Assembly (NCBI RefSeq): GCF_943181415.1
Contig: NZ_CALPBZ010000005.1
Span: forward strand, 1 to 64,000
DNA: 64,000 bases
Reading direction: 5' to 3'
DNA from: Microbacterium sp. Marseille-Q6648
Lineage (GTDB): Bacteria > Actinomycetota > Actinomycetes > Actinomycetales > Microbacteriaceae
Part shown: positions 54,585-62,431 of the stretch, piece after piece
Position numbering within the stretch: the first letter of the stretch is position 1
Layout of the letters: each line of letters opens with the position of its first letter
Made by a program: the position numbers and the translations under genes
The notes under the pieces: generated by a model
What the model was told of the DNA's origin: nothing
What the model saw: the letters and a program-made list of their open reading frames with translations, nothing else
Databases searched by the model: none

Positions 54585-54994
54585 CGGTTCTCCTCATTTC
54601 TTCTCAGCGTTTCCGGTATTTCTCTGACTGTCTCGGCGGTCTGCGGCAGACCCTGCACCTTCTTGAGCTGCGACCGGCCGACCAACCACAGCACGAGCGC
54701 GATGAGCGCCCAGATGACCGCGACGACGACCGCCGCCCATCCGCCGCCCATCTGGGTGGACAGCGCCCACCACAGTGCGACCGATAGGAAGAAGATCGCC
54801 ATGAGCGCGGCATAGCCCGCGGCGCCGAGGGCACCGCCCGCCTTCGCGGCCGTCGACGCCGATTGCTTCAGCTCGGCTTTGGCGAGGGCGACTTCTTGGC
54901 GCATGAGCGTCGAGAGGTCGCGGCTCACCTCTCCGACGAGGTCGCCGAGCGACGTGGTCGCCGCCTTCTGCTCGCTAGGGGTTGGGTCGGACAT
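54581..54994 (-). CDS. Actinobacterial Holin-X family (phage holin family) membrane protein
   Basis: This 137-residue protein has an amphipathic N-terminus (SLGDLVGEVSRDLSTLMRQE, then VALAKAELKQS) and two membrane segments (LGAAGYAALMAIFFLSVALWW and GWAAVVVAVIWALIALVLWL) with a short basic tail. The name holin is historical; the family is widespread in actinobacterial chromosomes outside prophages. The second ATG (54994) is preferred over 55000: GGAGG is 6 nt from the former and touches the latter. The gene overlaps its upstream neighbour by 20 nt and its downstream neighbour by 4 nt, so the three are tightly coupled. Confidence 0.88.
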   Translation of the reverse strand: MSDPTPSEQKAATTSLGDLVGEVSRDLSTLMRQEVALAKAELKQSASTAAKAGGALGAAGYAALMAIFFLSVALWWALSTQMGGGWAAVVVAVIWALIALVLWLVGRSQLKKVQGLPQTAETVREIPETLRRNEENR

Positions 54995-55748
54995 AGCCAT
55001 CCTCCGTCGGCGCGTCTCCGATGAGATCGGAAGACGACTGCGAGTAGATCGGCGTCTCCTCAGCCGGGCCTTCCGAGGCGACGCCCGTCGCCGGGCTCGG
55101 CGGCGGCATCACGCCCGTGGGAGGGACCGCTCCGGCGGCAGGCACCGCGCGGGGGGACGGCGCCGCAGCGGCCGGTGTCGACCCCGGCCCGACGACGTTC
55201 GCCCGGGCTTCGGCGGCCTTCTTCTCATCGGCTGCCGATGAGGCCAGCGCCCGGGTCAGTCTGCCGACGACGACGCCGGTGACCGCGGCGGCGAGGATGA
55301 AGGTGCCCGGCTTGCGGCGCGCGAAGCGCTTCACCTCGTCGAGCACGGTGGCTGGCTCGCGCTCGCCGAGCCAGGCCGACATGCTCGCCAGCCGTGTGGA
55401 GGCCTGCCGGACGAGGTCGGTCGCGAGCCCCGAGGTCGTCGAGCCGGCGGCCATGGACTGCAGCTCGTCGCTCGTCGAACGCATCCCCCTCGCGAGGCGC
55501 TGCTGCTGAGTGCGGGCCTGGTCGCTCAGTTCGTGCTTGGTCTGCGCATACAGGTCGCGCACCTGGTTCTTGGCCTCGCCGGCAACGGCCGACGCCTCCT
55601 CTTTCGCGGTGTCGACCACACCGCCGGCCTTGTCGGCCGTCGTGTGCGCCAAGTCCGAAGCCTCGTGCTTGGCGGTCTCGACCTTGCCCGCGTCTGTGGG
55701 CACGGCGCCCGGTCCACTCGACGCGTATGCATCGTGGTTGTTCGACAT
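54975..55748 (-). CDS. Helical single-pass membrane protein, first gene of the DUF3618/Holin-X operon
   Basis: This 257-residue protein is largely helical: an Ala/Glu/Lys-rich N-terminal half (VETAKHEASDLAHTTADK, VVDTAKEEASAVAGEAKNQ) resembling late-embryogenesis-abundant-like repeats, a basic stretch (RFARRKPG) leading into a membrane segment (TFILAAAVTGVVVGRLTRAL), and a Pro/Ala-rich C-terminal region. The ATG follows GAAAGGGGCAGAA. A CCGGCC/GGCCGG hairpin (55767-55783) lies in its leader. No enzyme motif. The operon position implies a partner role for the DUF3618 and Holin-X proteins in the envelope. Confidence 0.82.
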   Translation of the reverse strand: MSNNHDAYASSGPGAVPTDAGKVETAKHEASDLAHTTADKAGGVVDTAKEEASAVAGEAKNQVRDLYAQTKHELSDQARTQQQRLARGMRSTSDELQSMAAGSTTSGLATDLVRQASTRLASMSAWLGEREPATVLDEVKRFARRKPGTFILAAAVTGVVVGRLTRALASSAADEKKAAEARANVVGPGSTPAAAAPSPRAVPAAGAVPPTGVMPPPSPATGVASEGPAEETPIYSQSSSDLIGDAPTEDGYVRPNP

Positions 55749-55870
55749 TTCTGCCCCTTTCGAGAGCCGGCCGGTGGGGCCGGTAGGGGCATTCCTAGAC
55801 GCGGTCTGCGGGAATCACCGCCCCCCTTGCCAAAGGGCGTCCCGCTGGGTTATTGGTGTGCGTGCGGCCG

Positions 55871-56707
55871 CTAAGGCGCGGCGCCGACGGCGACCGGACG
55901 ATCCGGGTGGTTCGACCATTGGCTCCACGATCCGGCATACAGTCGCGGGGCGAATCCCGCGATCGAGAGCGCGGCGAACGCATGGGCGGCCGTCACTCCC
56001 GAGCCGCAGTACACGCCGACCCCGGCGCCGGGCGCGATGCCCGCCGCCACCACACGCGCGCGGATGACGTCCGGGCTCAGGAAGCGCCCGTCGGCGGCGA
56101 TGTTCCCGGTCGTCGGCAGGTTGAGCGCCCCGGGGATGTGACCCGCCCGAGGATCGATCGGCTCGACCTCTCCGCGGTAGCGCTCGGCGGCCCGTACATC
56201 GATCAGGAGGCCCTCTGTGCCGAGGGCGGCCGCCTCGTCGATCGACGCGCGCGCCAGCCTCCCGGTCGTGAGGACGACCGATCCCGCGGCGGGTACGACG
56301 ATGCCCGACTCGAGGGGACGGCCCGACCGTGTCCACGCCTGCAGACCGCCGTCCAGGATGCGGATGTCGACTCCGGCGTCCGCGAGCAGCCACCACGCGC
56401 GCGCCGCCGACATGGAACCCAGGTCGTCGTAGACCACGACCGTGTCGTCCCCGTGCAGACCCCATCGGCGGGCGGCGGCCTGAAGCTTCTCGACGGGCGG
56501 AAGCGGATGCCGTCCGTCGGTCGGGGCGCCGTGCTCGGCGAGCTCGGCATCGAGGTCGACGTAGACCGCGCCCGGTATGTGGCCGTCGACGTAGGCGGGT
56601 CGCCCATCGGGTCGGTCCAGCCGCCATCGCACGTCGAGGATCCGCGGGCGCGGCTGCGAGACCATCAGGTCGGCGAGGTCGTCAGCGGTGATGAGGATGT
56701 CGGTCAC
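55871..56707 (-). CDS. Tandem-rhodanese sulfurtransferase (thiosulfate/3-mercaptopyruvate type)
   Basis: This 278-residue enzyme moves a sulfane sulfur from thiosulfate or 3-mercaptopyruvate to an acceptor such as cyanide or a thiol. Two rhodanese domains are evident: an inactive N-terminal one (about 8-135, with GHIPGAVYVDLD) and a catalytic one (about 150-275, with GHIPGALNLP). The active-site loop CGSGVTA has the persulfide-carrying Cys234. The CGSGVTA type loop is closer to 3-mercaptopyruvate sulfurtransferases than to CRKGVT thiosulfate types. GTG start with CGGAGAG upstream. Cytosolic; no linked sulfur genes nearby. Confidence 0.9.
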   Translation of the reverse strand: MTDILITADDLADLMVSQPRPRILDVRWRLDRPDGRPAYVDGHIPGAVYVDLDAELAEHGAPTDGRHPLPPVEKLQAAARRWGLHGDDTVVVYDDLGSMSAARAWWLLADAGVDIRILDGGLQAWTRSGRPLESGIVVPAAGSVVLTTGRLARASIDEAAALGTEGLLIDVRAAERYRGEVEPIDPRAGHIPGALNLPTTGNIAADGRFLSPDVIRARVVAAGIAPGAGVGVYCGSGVTAAHAFAALSIAGFAPRLYAGSWSQWSNHPDRPVAVGAAP

Positions 56708-56804
56708 GGCTCTCCGCAGGTCGGTTGTCAGGGACGATGGCGCTCTTCACATGACAGCATGCCCGGCCGCGATCGGGTACTCGGGAGCGGCGACCACCCG
56801 TGGA

Positions 56805-57554
56805 TCACAGCCGCTGGATCAGCCGCCGCGCGTCGTGCACGGCGTACCCGTGCCCGTCATTGTTGAAGTACGCCACGACCGCGCGGGACTCGCGCCACTC
56901 CGCGATCCGCGCGGCCCACCAGTCCAGATCGGCGTCGGAGTAGCTCCCGGCGTAGAGCACGTCGGGGTCCGGACCGTGGAAGCGCACATAGACGACGTCG
57001 CTCGTCGCGCGCAGCTCGCACGGCAGGTGCGCACCGCTCATGACGCAGTACGTCGCGCCGTGACGTTCGAGGAGCGCGAACACGTCGTCGTGGACCCAGG
57101 ACGGATGCCGCAGCTCCACGGCCACGCGCAGGGGCGCCGGCAGGGCCCGCAGTGCCCCCTCGAGCCGCTCGTCATCGCGTTCGGCATCGGGTGGCAGCTG
57201 CAGCAGCAGGAATCCGGCCGCGTCGCCGAGGGGCAGCATCCCGTCTCTGATGCGCTCCGCCCAGACCTCGGGGTTCGCGAGCGCCCGTGCGTGGGTGAGT
57301 CCGCGGGGCGCCTTCACCGACATGACGAAGTCGCCGGGCAGCTTCGCCCTCCACTTCGCGAAGGCGTCCGCTCGTGGCCAGTGGTAGAAGCTCGCGTTCA
57401 GTTCGACGGTGTCGAACTCTGCTGCGTACACCTCGAGCTGCCGGGCGCCGGTGCCCGGCGGGTAGAGCACGCCTTTCCAGTGCGCGTAGGCCCAGCCCGA
57501 GGTTCCGACACGGACCTCGCCGACCTGCAGGTGGCTGCTCACGGCGCCCAGCAT
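56805..57554 (-). CDS. DUF72 domain-containing protein
   Basis: This protein of about 249 residues is a DUF72 TIM-barrel-like family member. It shows the standard opening VGTSGWAYAHWKGVLYPPG, the NASFYHWP segment, FVMSVKAPRGLTH and the closing YFNNDGHGYAVHDA. The start at 57554 is preferred; an in-frame upstream ATG at 57632 would add 26 low-complexity residues, and a GTG at 57542 is also possible. The biochemical function of the family is unknown. It is divergent from the macrodomain gene and 97 bp from the sulfurtransferase start. Confidence 0.88.
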   Translation of the reverse strand: MLGAVSSHLQVGEVRVGTSGWAYAHWKGVLYPPGTGARQLEVYAAEFDTVELNASFYHWPRADAFAKWRAKLPGDFVMSVKAPRGLTHARALANPEVWAERIRDGMLPLGDAAGFLLLQLPPDAERDDERLEGALRALPAPLRVAVELRHPSWVHDDVFALLERHGATYCVMSGAHLPCELRATSDVVYVRFHGPDPDVLYAGSYSDADLDWWAARIAEWRESRAVVAYFNNDGHGYAVHDARRLIQRL

Positions 57555-57583
57555 GCCGCCCGCACCCCCGGCGCGCACCGGGG

Positions 57584-57612
57584 TTGACCCTCGTCGGGCG
57601 CGGCGATAGCTT
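57584..57612 (+). promoter_or_regulatory. Promoter candidate of the macrodomain gene
   Basis: TTGACC (57584-57589) is followed after 17 bp by TAGCTT (57607-57612), about 50 nt before the macrodomain ATG. It lies in the divergent gap next to the DUF72 gene. A purine-rich GGGGAGG stands upstream of the start. Confidence 0.45.
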
Positions 57613-57661
57613 GCGTGCCTGCAGGCCGTCACACGGCGGCGACGGGGAGGCGAGGCGCGTC

Positions 57662-58177
57662 ATGGCACGGATCACGGTCGTCCGAGGGGACATCACCCAG
57701 CAGCAGGTCGACGCCCTCGTGAACGCTGCGAACACCCGTATGCGCGGAGGGGGTGGCGTCGACGGAGCCATCCACCGCGCGGCGGGCCCGGCGCTGCTGC
57801 GCGAGTGCGTCGAGCGGTTCCCTCGCGGACTGGCGACGGGGGATGCCGGATGGACGGCCGCCGGCGACCTCGCCGCCCGCTGGGTCATCCACACCGTGGG
57901 TCCGAACTACAGCGCCGGCGAGCGCGACCGCGCCCTGCTCGAGAGCTGCTATCGCCGCGTGCTCGAGGTCGCGGACGAGGTCGGTGCGGCATCCGTCGCA
58001 CTCCCCCTCGTCGGCGCCGGCGTCTACGGGTGGCCACGTGACATCGCGATCGAGACCGCGGTCGACACCATCGCCGCGGCAGCGACCCGTGTCGAAGAAG
58101 CTCGTCTGGTCGCCTACGACGTGGCCGCGCACGGCGAGATCCGGGCGGTGCTGGAGCGGCGCGGCCATCCCGTGTGA
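57662..58177 (+). CDS. Macrodomain protein (O-acetyl-ADP-ribose deacetylase / MacroD type)
   Basis: This 171-residue protein is a stand-alone macrodomain. Residues 22-38 contain NAAN and GGGGVDGAIH, the hydrolytic MacroD/YmdB signatures, and residues about 121-128 carry LVGAGVYGWP, the phosphate-binding loop. Such proteins remove ADP-ribose or O-acetyl groups from ADP-ribosylated products. The length is standard. Its stop is 13 bp from the convergent Gfo/Idh/MocA gene. Confidence 0.93.
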   Translation: MARITVVRGDITQQQVDALVNAANTRMRGGGGVDGAIHRAAGPALLRECVERFPRGLATGDAGWTAAGDLAARWVIHTVGPNYSAGERDRALLESCYRRVLEVADEVGAASVALPLVGAGVYGWPRDIAIETAVDTIAAAATRVEEARLVAYDVAAHGEIRAVLERRGHPV

Positions 58178-58190
58178 TCGGGGGTACGGG

Positions 58191-59279
58191 TCAGCGTGCT
58201 CGCCACTCGGACGCCGGCGTCAACGGCACGAGCGAGGGGCGCTCCGCCGACGTCTCGAGCTCGATGCGTCGACCTTCTCGCGCCGAGGCCAGCAGACTCA
58301 GCATGATGTCGAGCACGTGCATCGCAAGTCCGCCGTCCGCCCGCCTGACGCCGGTGCGCACGAAGTCGATCACGCCGATGCCGCGCCCGGCGTCCTCGTA
58401 GCCGGCATCGGTCGGGCGCACGGTCCACTCGTCCGCCCCACGGGCGCGCACCCGCACCTCTCCGTCGAAGTTGTTCGGATCCGGTACCTGCAGCGACCCT
58501 GCCTCGCCGTGCACCTCGATCGGCGCGGCGGTCGACGCGCCGGCGTCGAAGCTGAAGGTGACGGTCGACAGGGCTCCCCCGACGTGCTCGAGAATGCCCG
58601 TCACGTGGGTGTCCACCTCGACGGGGATGATCTCGCCGGCGCGGGGCCCCGAGCCGATGCGGCGGGTGTCGCGGGTGCGGGAGGACGCGCCCGAGACCCG
58701 GGCGACGGGCCCGAGCAGGTGCACGAGCGAGGTGAGATAGTACGGGCCCATGTCGAGCAGGGGTCCGCCGCCCTCGCGATAGTAGAAGTCCGGATGCGGG
58801 TGCCAGGACTCGTGGCCCCCCGAGACCCACGTCGCCACTGCCGACACGGGACGGCCGATCGCGCCGGCGTCGATCGCCGATCTCGCGGTCTGCACACCGG
58901 TTCCGAGGACGGTGTCCGGCGCACCCCCCACCCAGGACCCGTTCGCCGCTTCGAGCATCGCGCGCGCGTCGTCGAAGGTCGCCGCGAGCGGCTTCTCTCC
59001 GTAGACGTTCTTGCCGTGCTCGAACGCGGCGATCGCGACCTCGGCGTGCGCAGCCGGGATGGTGAGGTTCACCACGGTCTGCACGGCGGGATCCGCCACC
59101 AGTTCCGCGACGGTGAGGGCGCGGCATCCGGGGATCTCAGCGGCCAGCGCCTCGGCGCGTGAGCGGTCGAGGTCGGCGGCGGCGACGATCTGCAGCTCGG
59201 GGTGCCCCGCGAGCGTGTCGAGGTACGCCCGCGAGATGACTCCGAGGCCTACGATGCCGATGCCGTGCGGCTTGCCCAC
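58191..59279 (-). CDS. Gfo/Idh/MocA family oxidoreductase
   Basis: This 362-residue NAD(P)-dependent sugar or inositol dehydrogenase has an N-terminal Rossmann fold (GIVGLGVISRAYL) and the conserved EKP motif (95-97) in YGEKPLAA. The C-terminal alpha/beta substrate domain contains GGGPLLDMGPYYLTSLVHLLG and VHGEAGSLQVPDP. The GTG start overlaps the ThuA gene by 31 nt and has AAAGGGG upstream; no better downstream start exists before the Rossmann motif. Third gene of an overlapping sugar-oxidation operon. Substrate unknown. Confidence 0.9.
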   Translation of the reverse strand: MGKPHGIGIVGLGVISRAYLDTLAGHPELQIVAAADLDRSRAEALAAEIPGCRALTVAELVADPAVQTVVNLTIPAAHAEVAIAAFEHGKNVYGEKPLAATFDDARAMLEAANGSWVGGAPDTVLGTGVQTARSAIDAGAIGRPVSAVATWVSGGHESWHPHPDFYYREGGGPLLDMGPYYLTSLVHLLGPVARVSGASSRTRDTRRIGSGPRAGEIIPVEVDTHVTGILEHVGGALSTVTFSFDAGASTAAPIEVHGEAGSLQVPDPNNFDGEVRVRARGADEWTVRPTDAGYEDAGRGIGVIDFVRTGVRRADGGLAMHVLDIMLSLLASAREGRRIELETSAERPSLVPLTPASEWRAR

Positions 59280-59959
59280 AGCAGTCCCCTTTCGATGATG
59301 GTGCGGACGTTCGCGTCGGCGAGGACGTCGAGGCTGTGGCCCGGGGTGGCGACGAAGATGCGCCCTGCTCCCCATTCGCGCGTCCATACGGCCGGCGACA
59401 CGATCGGCCGGTGCCACGGGTGGTACGGCTGCACCGGGTGGGTGGTGGTGGCGAGCACGTCGATGAGGTCGTCGTGCAGCACCCAGTACTGCTCGGTGTC
59501 GAGCGTGAAGTCGTCGAGTCCCGCAGTGATCTCGTGCGAGCGGCCGAGGTCGGTGAGCTCGACGGTGTAGGGCAGGTAGTTGTCGGATTCTCCGTTGCCG
59601 CACTGGTCGGGATGCTTCGACGGGTGCGTGGCGAATTGGCCGCCGATCAGCTGCAGGTAGTCGGAGGTGTTGCGATACGAGTCGGCGATGCCCCCGTGCC
59701 AGCCTGCGAGTCCCGTGCCGCGCTCGACGGCTCCGCGCAGACCCGCGAAGGCCTCCCGCGAGATCTCGGACATCGTGACGCACTGCAGGATGAGGTCGGT
59801 CGCCGCCATCGCCGCCTCGTCGGCGTAGACCTCGTTGGATTCCTCGACCCTGACCGTGAACCCGGATTCCTCGAGGAACGGGATGTACATGTCGGTGGCC
59901 TCGACGGGGCGGTGCCCGTCCCAGCCGCCGCGGACGACGAGTGCCTGTGGCGTGCTCAT
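59249..59959 (-). CDS. ThuA domain-containing protein
   Basis: This 236-residue protein of the ThuA-like (class I glutamine-amidotransferase-like) fold is known for a role in trehalose/disaccharide utilisation, where ThuA acts with the Gfo-type dehydrogenase ThuB. Landmarks are ALVVRGGWDGHRP at the start, GTGLAGWHGGIADS, QLIGGQFATHP and WTREWGAGRIFV near the end. It lies between two Gfo/Idh/MocA genes and overlaps both: an ATGA with the first and 31 nt with the second. This order supports a joint pathway of sugar ketone or keto-glycoside metabolism, which is inferred. Confidence 0.9.
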   Translation of the reverse strand: MSTPQALVVRGGWDGHRPVEATDMYIPFLEESGFTVRVEESNEVYADEAAMAATDLILQCVTMSEISREAFAGLRGAVERGTGLAGWHGGIADSYRNTSDYLQLIGGQFATHPSKHPDQCGNGESDNYLPYTVELTDLGRSHEITAGLDDFTLDTEQYWVLHDDLIDVLATTTHPVQPYHPWHRPIVSPAVWTREWGAGRIFVATPGHSLDVLADANVRTIIERGLLWASRTASAS

Positions 59960-61155
59960 GCGGGTGCTCCTTCGATCGATGCGGGCGCGACGTCGACGGC
60001 CGCGCTGTCGTTCGCCGCGCTCTCTTCGACCGCCGCGAGGACCCGCTGCACCCGCGCTGCGTCGGCGAACGTGGGGGCCACGGTCTCGCCGCCGCCGATC
60101 GCGCGTACGAAGTCGACGACCTGGTGGGTGAAGAGGTGCTCGTAGCCGAGCCCGTGACCTGCCGGCCACCACGCCCCGGCATACGGTTGCTCGGGCTCGT
60201 TCACCTGGATCCTGCGGAAGCCCTGCTCGCCGGCGGGATCGGCGGCGTCGTAGAACTCGAGCTCGTTCATCTCGCGGAAGTCGAACGCGATCGACCCGCG
60301 GTCGCCGTTGATCTCGATGCGGTTGGAGTTGCGGTGCCCGGTCGCCATCCGCGTCGCCTCGAAGACGCCCAGCGCCCCCGATGCGAACGAGGCCGTGAAC
60401 GCGGCGGCGTCGTCGACGGTCACCCGTTCATGCGGGGCGTCCTCGCGGGCGCGGCCGCCGAGACCCACCGATTCGCCGCGCACCGGGCGAGTCGGCACGA
60501 AGGTGCGCAGCGCAGCGGAGACCCGCACGATGTCCTCGCCGGTGAGCCACTGCGCGGTGTCGATGCTGTGGGCGCCGATGTCGCCGAGAGTGCCCGAGCC
60601 GGCGCGCTCGCGGTCGAGCCGCCAGGTGAAGGGGGCCTCGGGATCGCTCAGCCAGTCCTGCAGGTACTGCGCCCGCACGTGACGGATCCGCCCGATGCGC
60701 CCGTCCTCGACGAGGCGTCGCGCGAGGGCGAGGGCCGGGGTGCGGCGATAGCTGAAGCCGCACATGCTGACCGCTCCCGCAGACGACGCCTGCTCGGCGG
60801 CGGCCACCATGCGCTCGGCGTCCGCGACGCTGTTGGCGAGCGGCTTCTCGCACAGCACGTGCTTGCCGGCCGCGAGCGCCGTCAGGGCGATCTCCGCGTG
60901 CGTGTCGCCGGGCGAGCAGATGTCGATGACGTCGATGTCGGAGCGATCGATGACCGTCCGCCAGTCGTCCGTGGACTCCGGCACGCCGTAGGATGCCGCG
61001 GCTGCAGCCGTGCGTTCGGCATCGCGTCCGGCGAGGACGACCAGCTCGGGCGTGACCGGCAGGTCGAAGAAGCGCGGGGCGGTGCGCCATGCGTGGGCGT
61101 GCATCCGTCCCATGAAGCCGGGCCCGATCAGGGCGACGCGCAGTGTGGCGGGCAT
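59956..61155 (-). CDS. Gfo/Idh/MocA family oxidoreductase
   Basis: This 399-residue NAD(P)-dependent dehydrogenase has the Rossmann opening VALIGPGFMGRMHAHAW and the EKP motif (103-105) in LCEKPLANS. The C-terminal domain contains GSGTLGDIGAHSIDTAQWL. It is longer than the other Gfo protein in the operon and only distantly related to it. The ATG at 61155 has an AGAGG site and the reading begins at the family start; an upstream frame extension adds 13 residues that do not fit. First gene of the operon; a palindrome and a TATATT -10-like box lie about 75-95 nt upstream. Confidence 0.9.
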   Translation of the reverse strand: MPATLRVALIGPGFMGRMHAHAWRTAPRFFDLPVTPELVVLAGRDAERTAAAAASYGVPESTDDWRTVIDRSDIDVIDICSPGDTHAEIALTALAAGKHVLCEKPLANSVADAERMVAAAEQASSAGAVSMCGFSYRRTPALALARRLVEDGRIGRIRHVRAQYLQDWLSDPEAPFTWRLDRERAGSGTLGDIGAHSIDTAQWLTGEDIVRVSAALRTFVPTRPVRGESVGLGGRAREDAPHERVTVDDAAAFTASFASGALGVFEATRMATGHRNSNRIEINGDRGSIAFDFREMNELEFYDAADPAGEQGFRRIQVNEPEQPYAGAWWPAGHGLGYEHLFTHQVVDFVRAIGGGETVAPTFADAARVQRVLAAVEESAANDSAAVDVAPASIEGAPA

Positions 61156-61229
61156 CGTCGGATCCTCTCTCGGCGCACGACGACTCCGGTGCACGCCGGG
61201 TCATCACGATGCCATCCGAGCTCACCGTG

Positions 61230-61251
61230 GCGCAGAAATTTGCGCAATATA
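61230..61251 (-). promoter_or_regulatory. Operator/promoter candidate of the Gfo-ThuA-Gfo operon
   Basis: The minus strand reads TATATT (61246-61251) followed by the inverted repeat GCGCA-N6-TGCGC (61230-61245). The palindrome just downstream of a -10-like box is a normal repressor site. The nearby LacI-type gene is a natural candidate, though its own promoter region carries a different palindrome. Confidence 0.4.
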
Positions 61252-61296
61252 GGCCGTGACCCACAGGCACGGGCGTGCGCGGGTCGACCGGGCACG

Positions 61297-62319
61297 TCAG
61301 CTGACCGGCGGTGGAGCCGTGGATCCGCGCACGACGAGCTTGGTCGGCAGCTGCACATGCAGCGACGGGGGCTGCTCGCCGGCGAGGAGCCCTGTCACGT
61401 ACTCCGCCGCGAGCGCACCGAGGCGCCGCATCGGCTGGCGGACCGTCGTGAGGCCGGGTGAGACCCGCGCCGCCTCGGGGACGTCGTCGAATCCGACCAC
61501 CGACAGGTCGTCGGGAACCCGGATGCCCAGCTCGCCCGCGACCTCCATCAGGGCGATCGCCGACATGTCGTTGGCGCAGAACACCGCCGACGGCCGGCGC
61601 GGATTCGAGAGCATCACGCGGGCCTCGTCTCGCGCGGTCTCGAGCAGGTACATGCCGTTGCGCACGAGAGCGGGATCGATGTCGATCCCCGCATCCCGCA
61701 GCGACTTCCGATAGCCCGCGTCGCGCGCGGCAGCCGAACGCAGGTCGGGCCGGCCGGCCAGGAATCCGATCCGGCGGTGGCCGAGGCCGAGGAGGTACTC
61801 CATCGCGTCGAGAGAACCGTGGTAGCTGTCGGACTCGACGGTCGGAAGGTCTGCTCGACCGGTGTGGGGGTCGATGGCGACGATCGGCACGTCGACGGAC
61901 GCGCTGACGACGGTGGGAGTGACCATGATCGCTCCGTCGATGAGCGTGCCGCTGAGCCGGCTGAGCGAACGCCGCTCCCACCCCGTGCTGTCGGCCTGCC
62001 GAGAGCCGCTGTAGGCCAGCAGGTCGTAGCGGGTGGAGTGCAGCGCCTGCGCGACGCCCTTGAGGATCTCTGCACTGAACGGCTCGAAGTCGGCGACCAG
62101 CACGCCGATGACCCCGGTGCGGAACGATCGCATGCTGCTGGCGACGAGGCTGGACTCGTATCCGAGGCGCTCCACGACGTCGAGCACGCGCTGCACGGTG
62201 TCGGCGGCGATGCCGTACCGACCGTTGACCGCCTTCGACACCGTCGACACCGAAACGCCCGCTTCGGCGGCGACGTCGTGGATTGTCGGTCGGCGTCCCA
62301 TGTCGGTGAGTGTAGTCAT
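61297..62319 (-). CDS. LacI family transcriptional regulator
   Basis: This 340-residue sugar-responsive regulator has an N-terminal LacI helix-turn-helix (about residues 8-55: PTIHDVAAEAGVSVSTVSKAVNG) followed by the periplasmic-binding-protein-like effector domain. Inside it VIGVLVADFEPFSAEILKG, VDVPIVAIDP, HRRIGFLAGRPDLRSAAARD and FCANDMSAIALMEV are visible. The start at 62319 or the Met at 62301 is possible. It is divergent from the second sugar ABC operon and upstream of the Gfo operon on the same strand. It probably represses one or both until the sugar binds. Confidence 0.93.
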   Translation of the reverse strand: MTTLTDMGRRPTIHDVAAEAGVSVSTVSKAVNGRYGIAADTVQRVLDVVERLGYESSLVASSMRSFRTGVIGVLVADFEPFSAEILKGVAQALHSTRYDLLAYSGSRQADSTGWERRSLSRLSGTLIDGAIMVTPTVVSASVDVPIVAIDPHTGRADLPTVESDSYHGSLDAMEYLLGLGHRRIGFLAGRPDLRSAAARDAGYRKSLRDAGIDIDPALVRNGMYLLETARDEARVMLSNPRRPSAVFCANDMSAIALMEVAGELGIRVPDDLSVVGFDDVPEAARVSPGLTTVRQPMRRLGALAAEYVTGLLAGEQPPSLHVQLPTKLVVRGSTAPPPVS

Positions 62320-62328
62320 GGAAAAGGA

Positions 62329-62342
62329 TTTCGAAAACGTTT
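62329..62342. promoter_or_regulatory. LacI-type operator candidate
   Basis: Two overlapping palindromes, TTTCGAAA (62329-62336) and AAACGTTT (62335-62342), lie in the 112 bp gap between the divergent LacI gene and the second sugar ABC operon, close to the LacI start. AT-rich palindromes with a central CG are typical LacI-family operators. Autoregulation and control of the importer are inferred. Confidence 0.6.
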
Positions 62343-62431
62343 GACGACATCGGCGGAGCGGGTGACACTCGTCCGAGCAAGGCGCGCAGCAGCGCCCAGG
62401 TGTCCACTCGAAGAGGAGAAGGTTGAATCAC

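Noticed and set aside
54581-54994. Prophage remnant, suggested by the holin name
   Set aside because: The Holin-X family is common in actinobacterial chromosomes; no lysin, integrase or phage structural gene is nearby.
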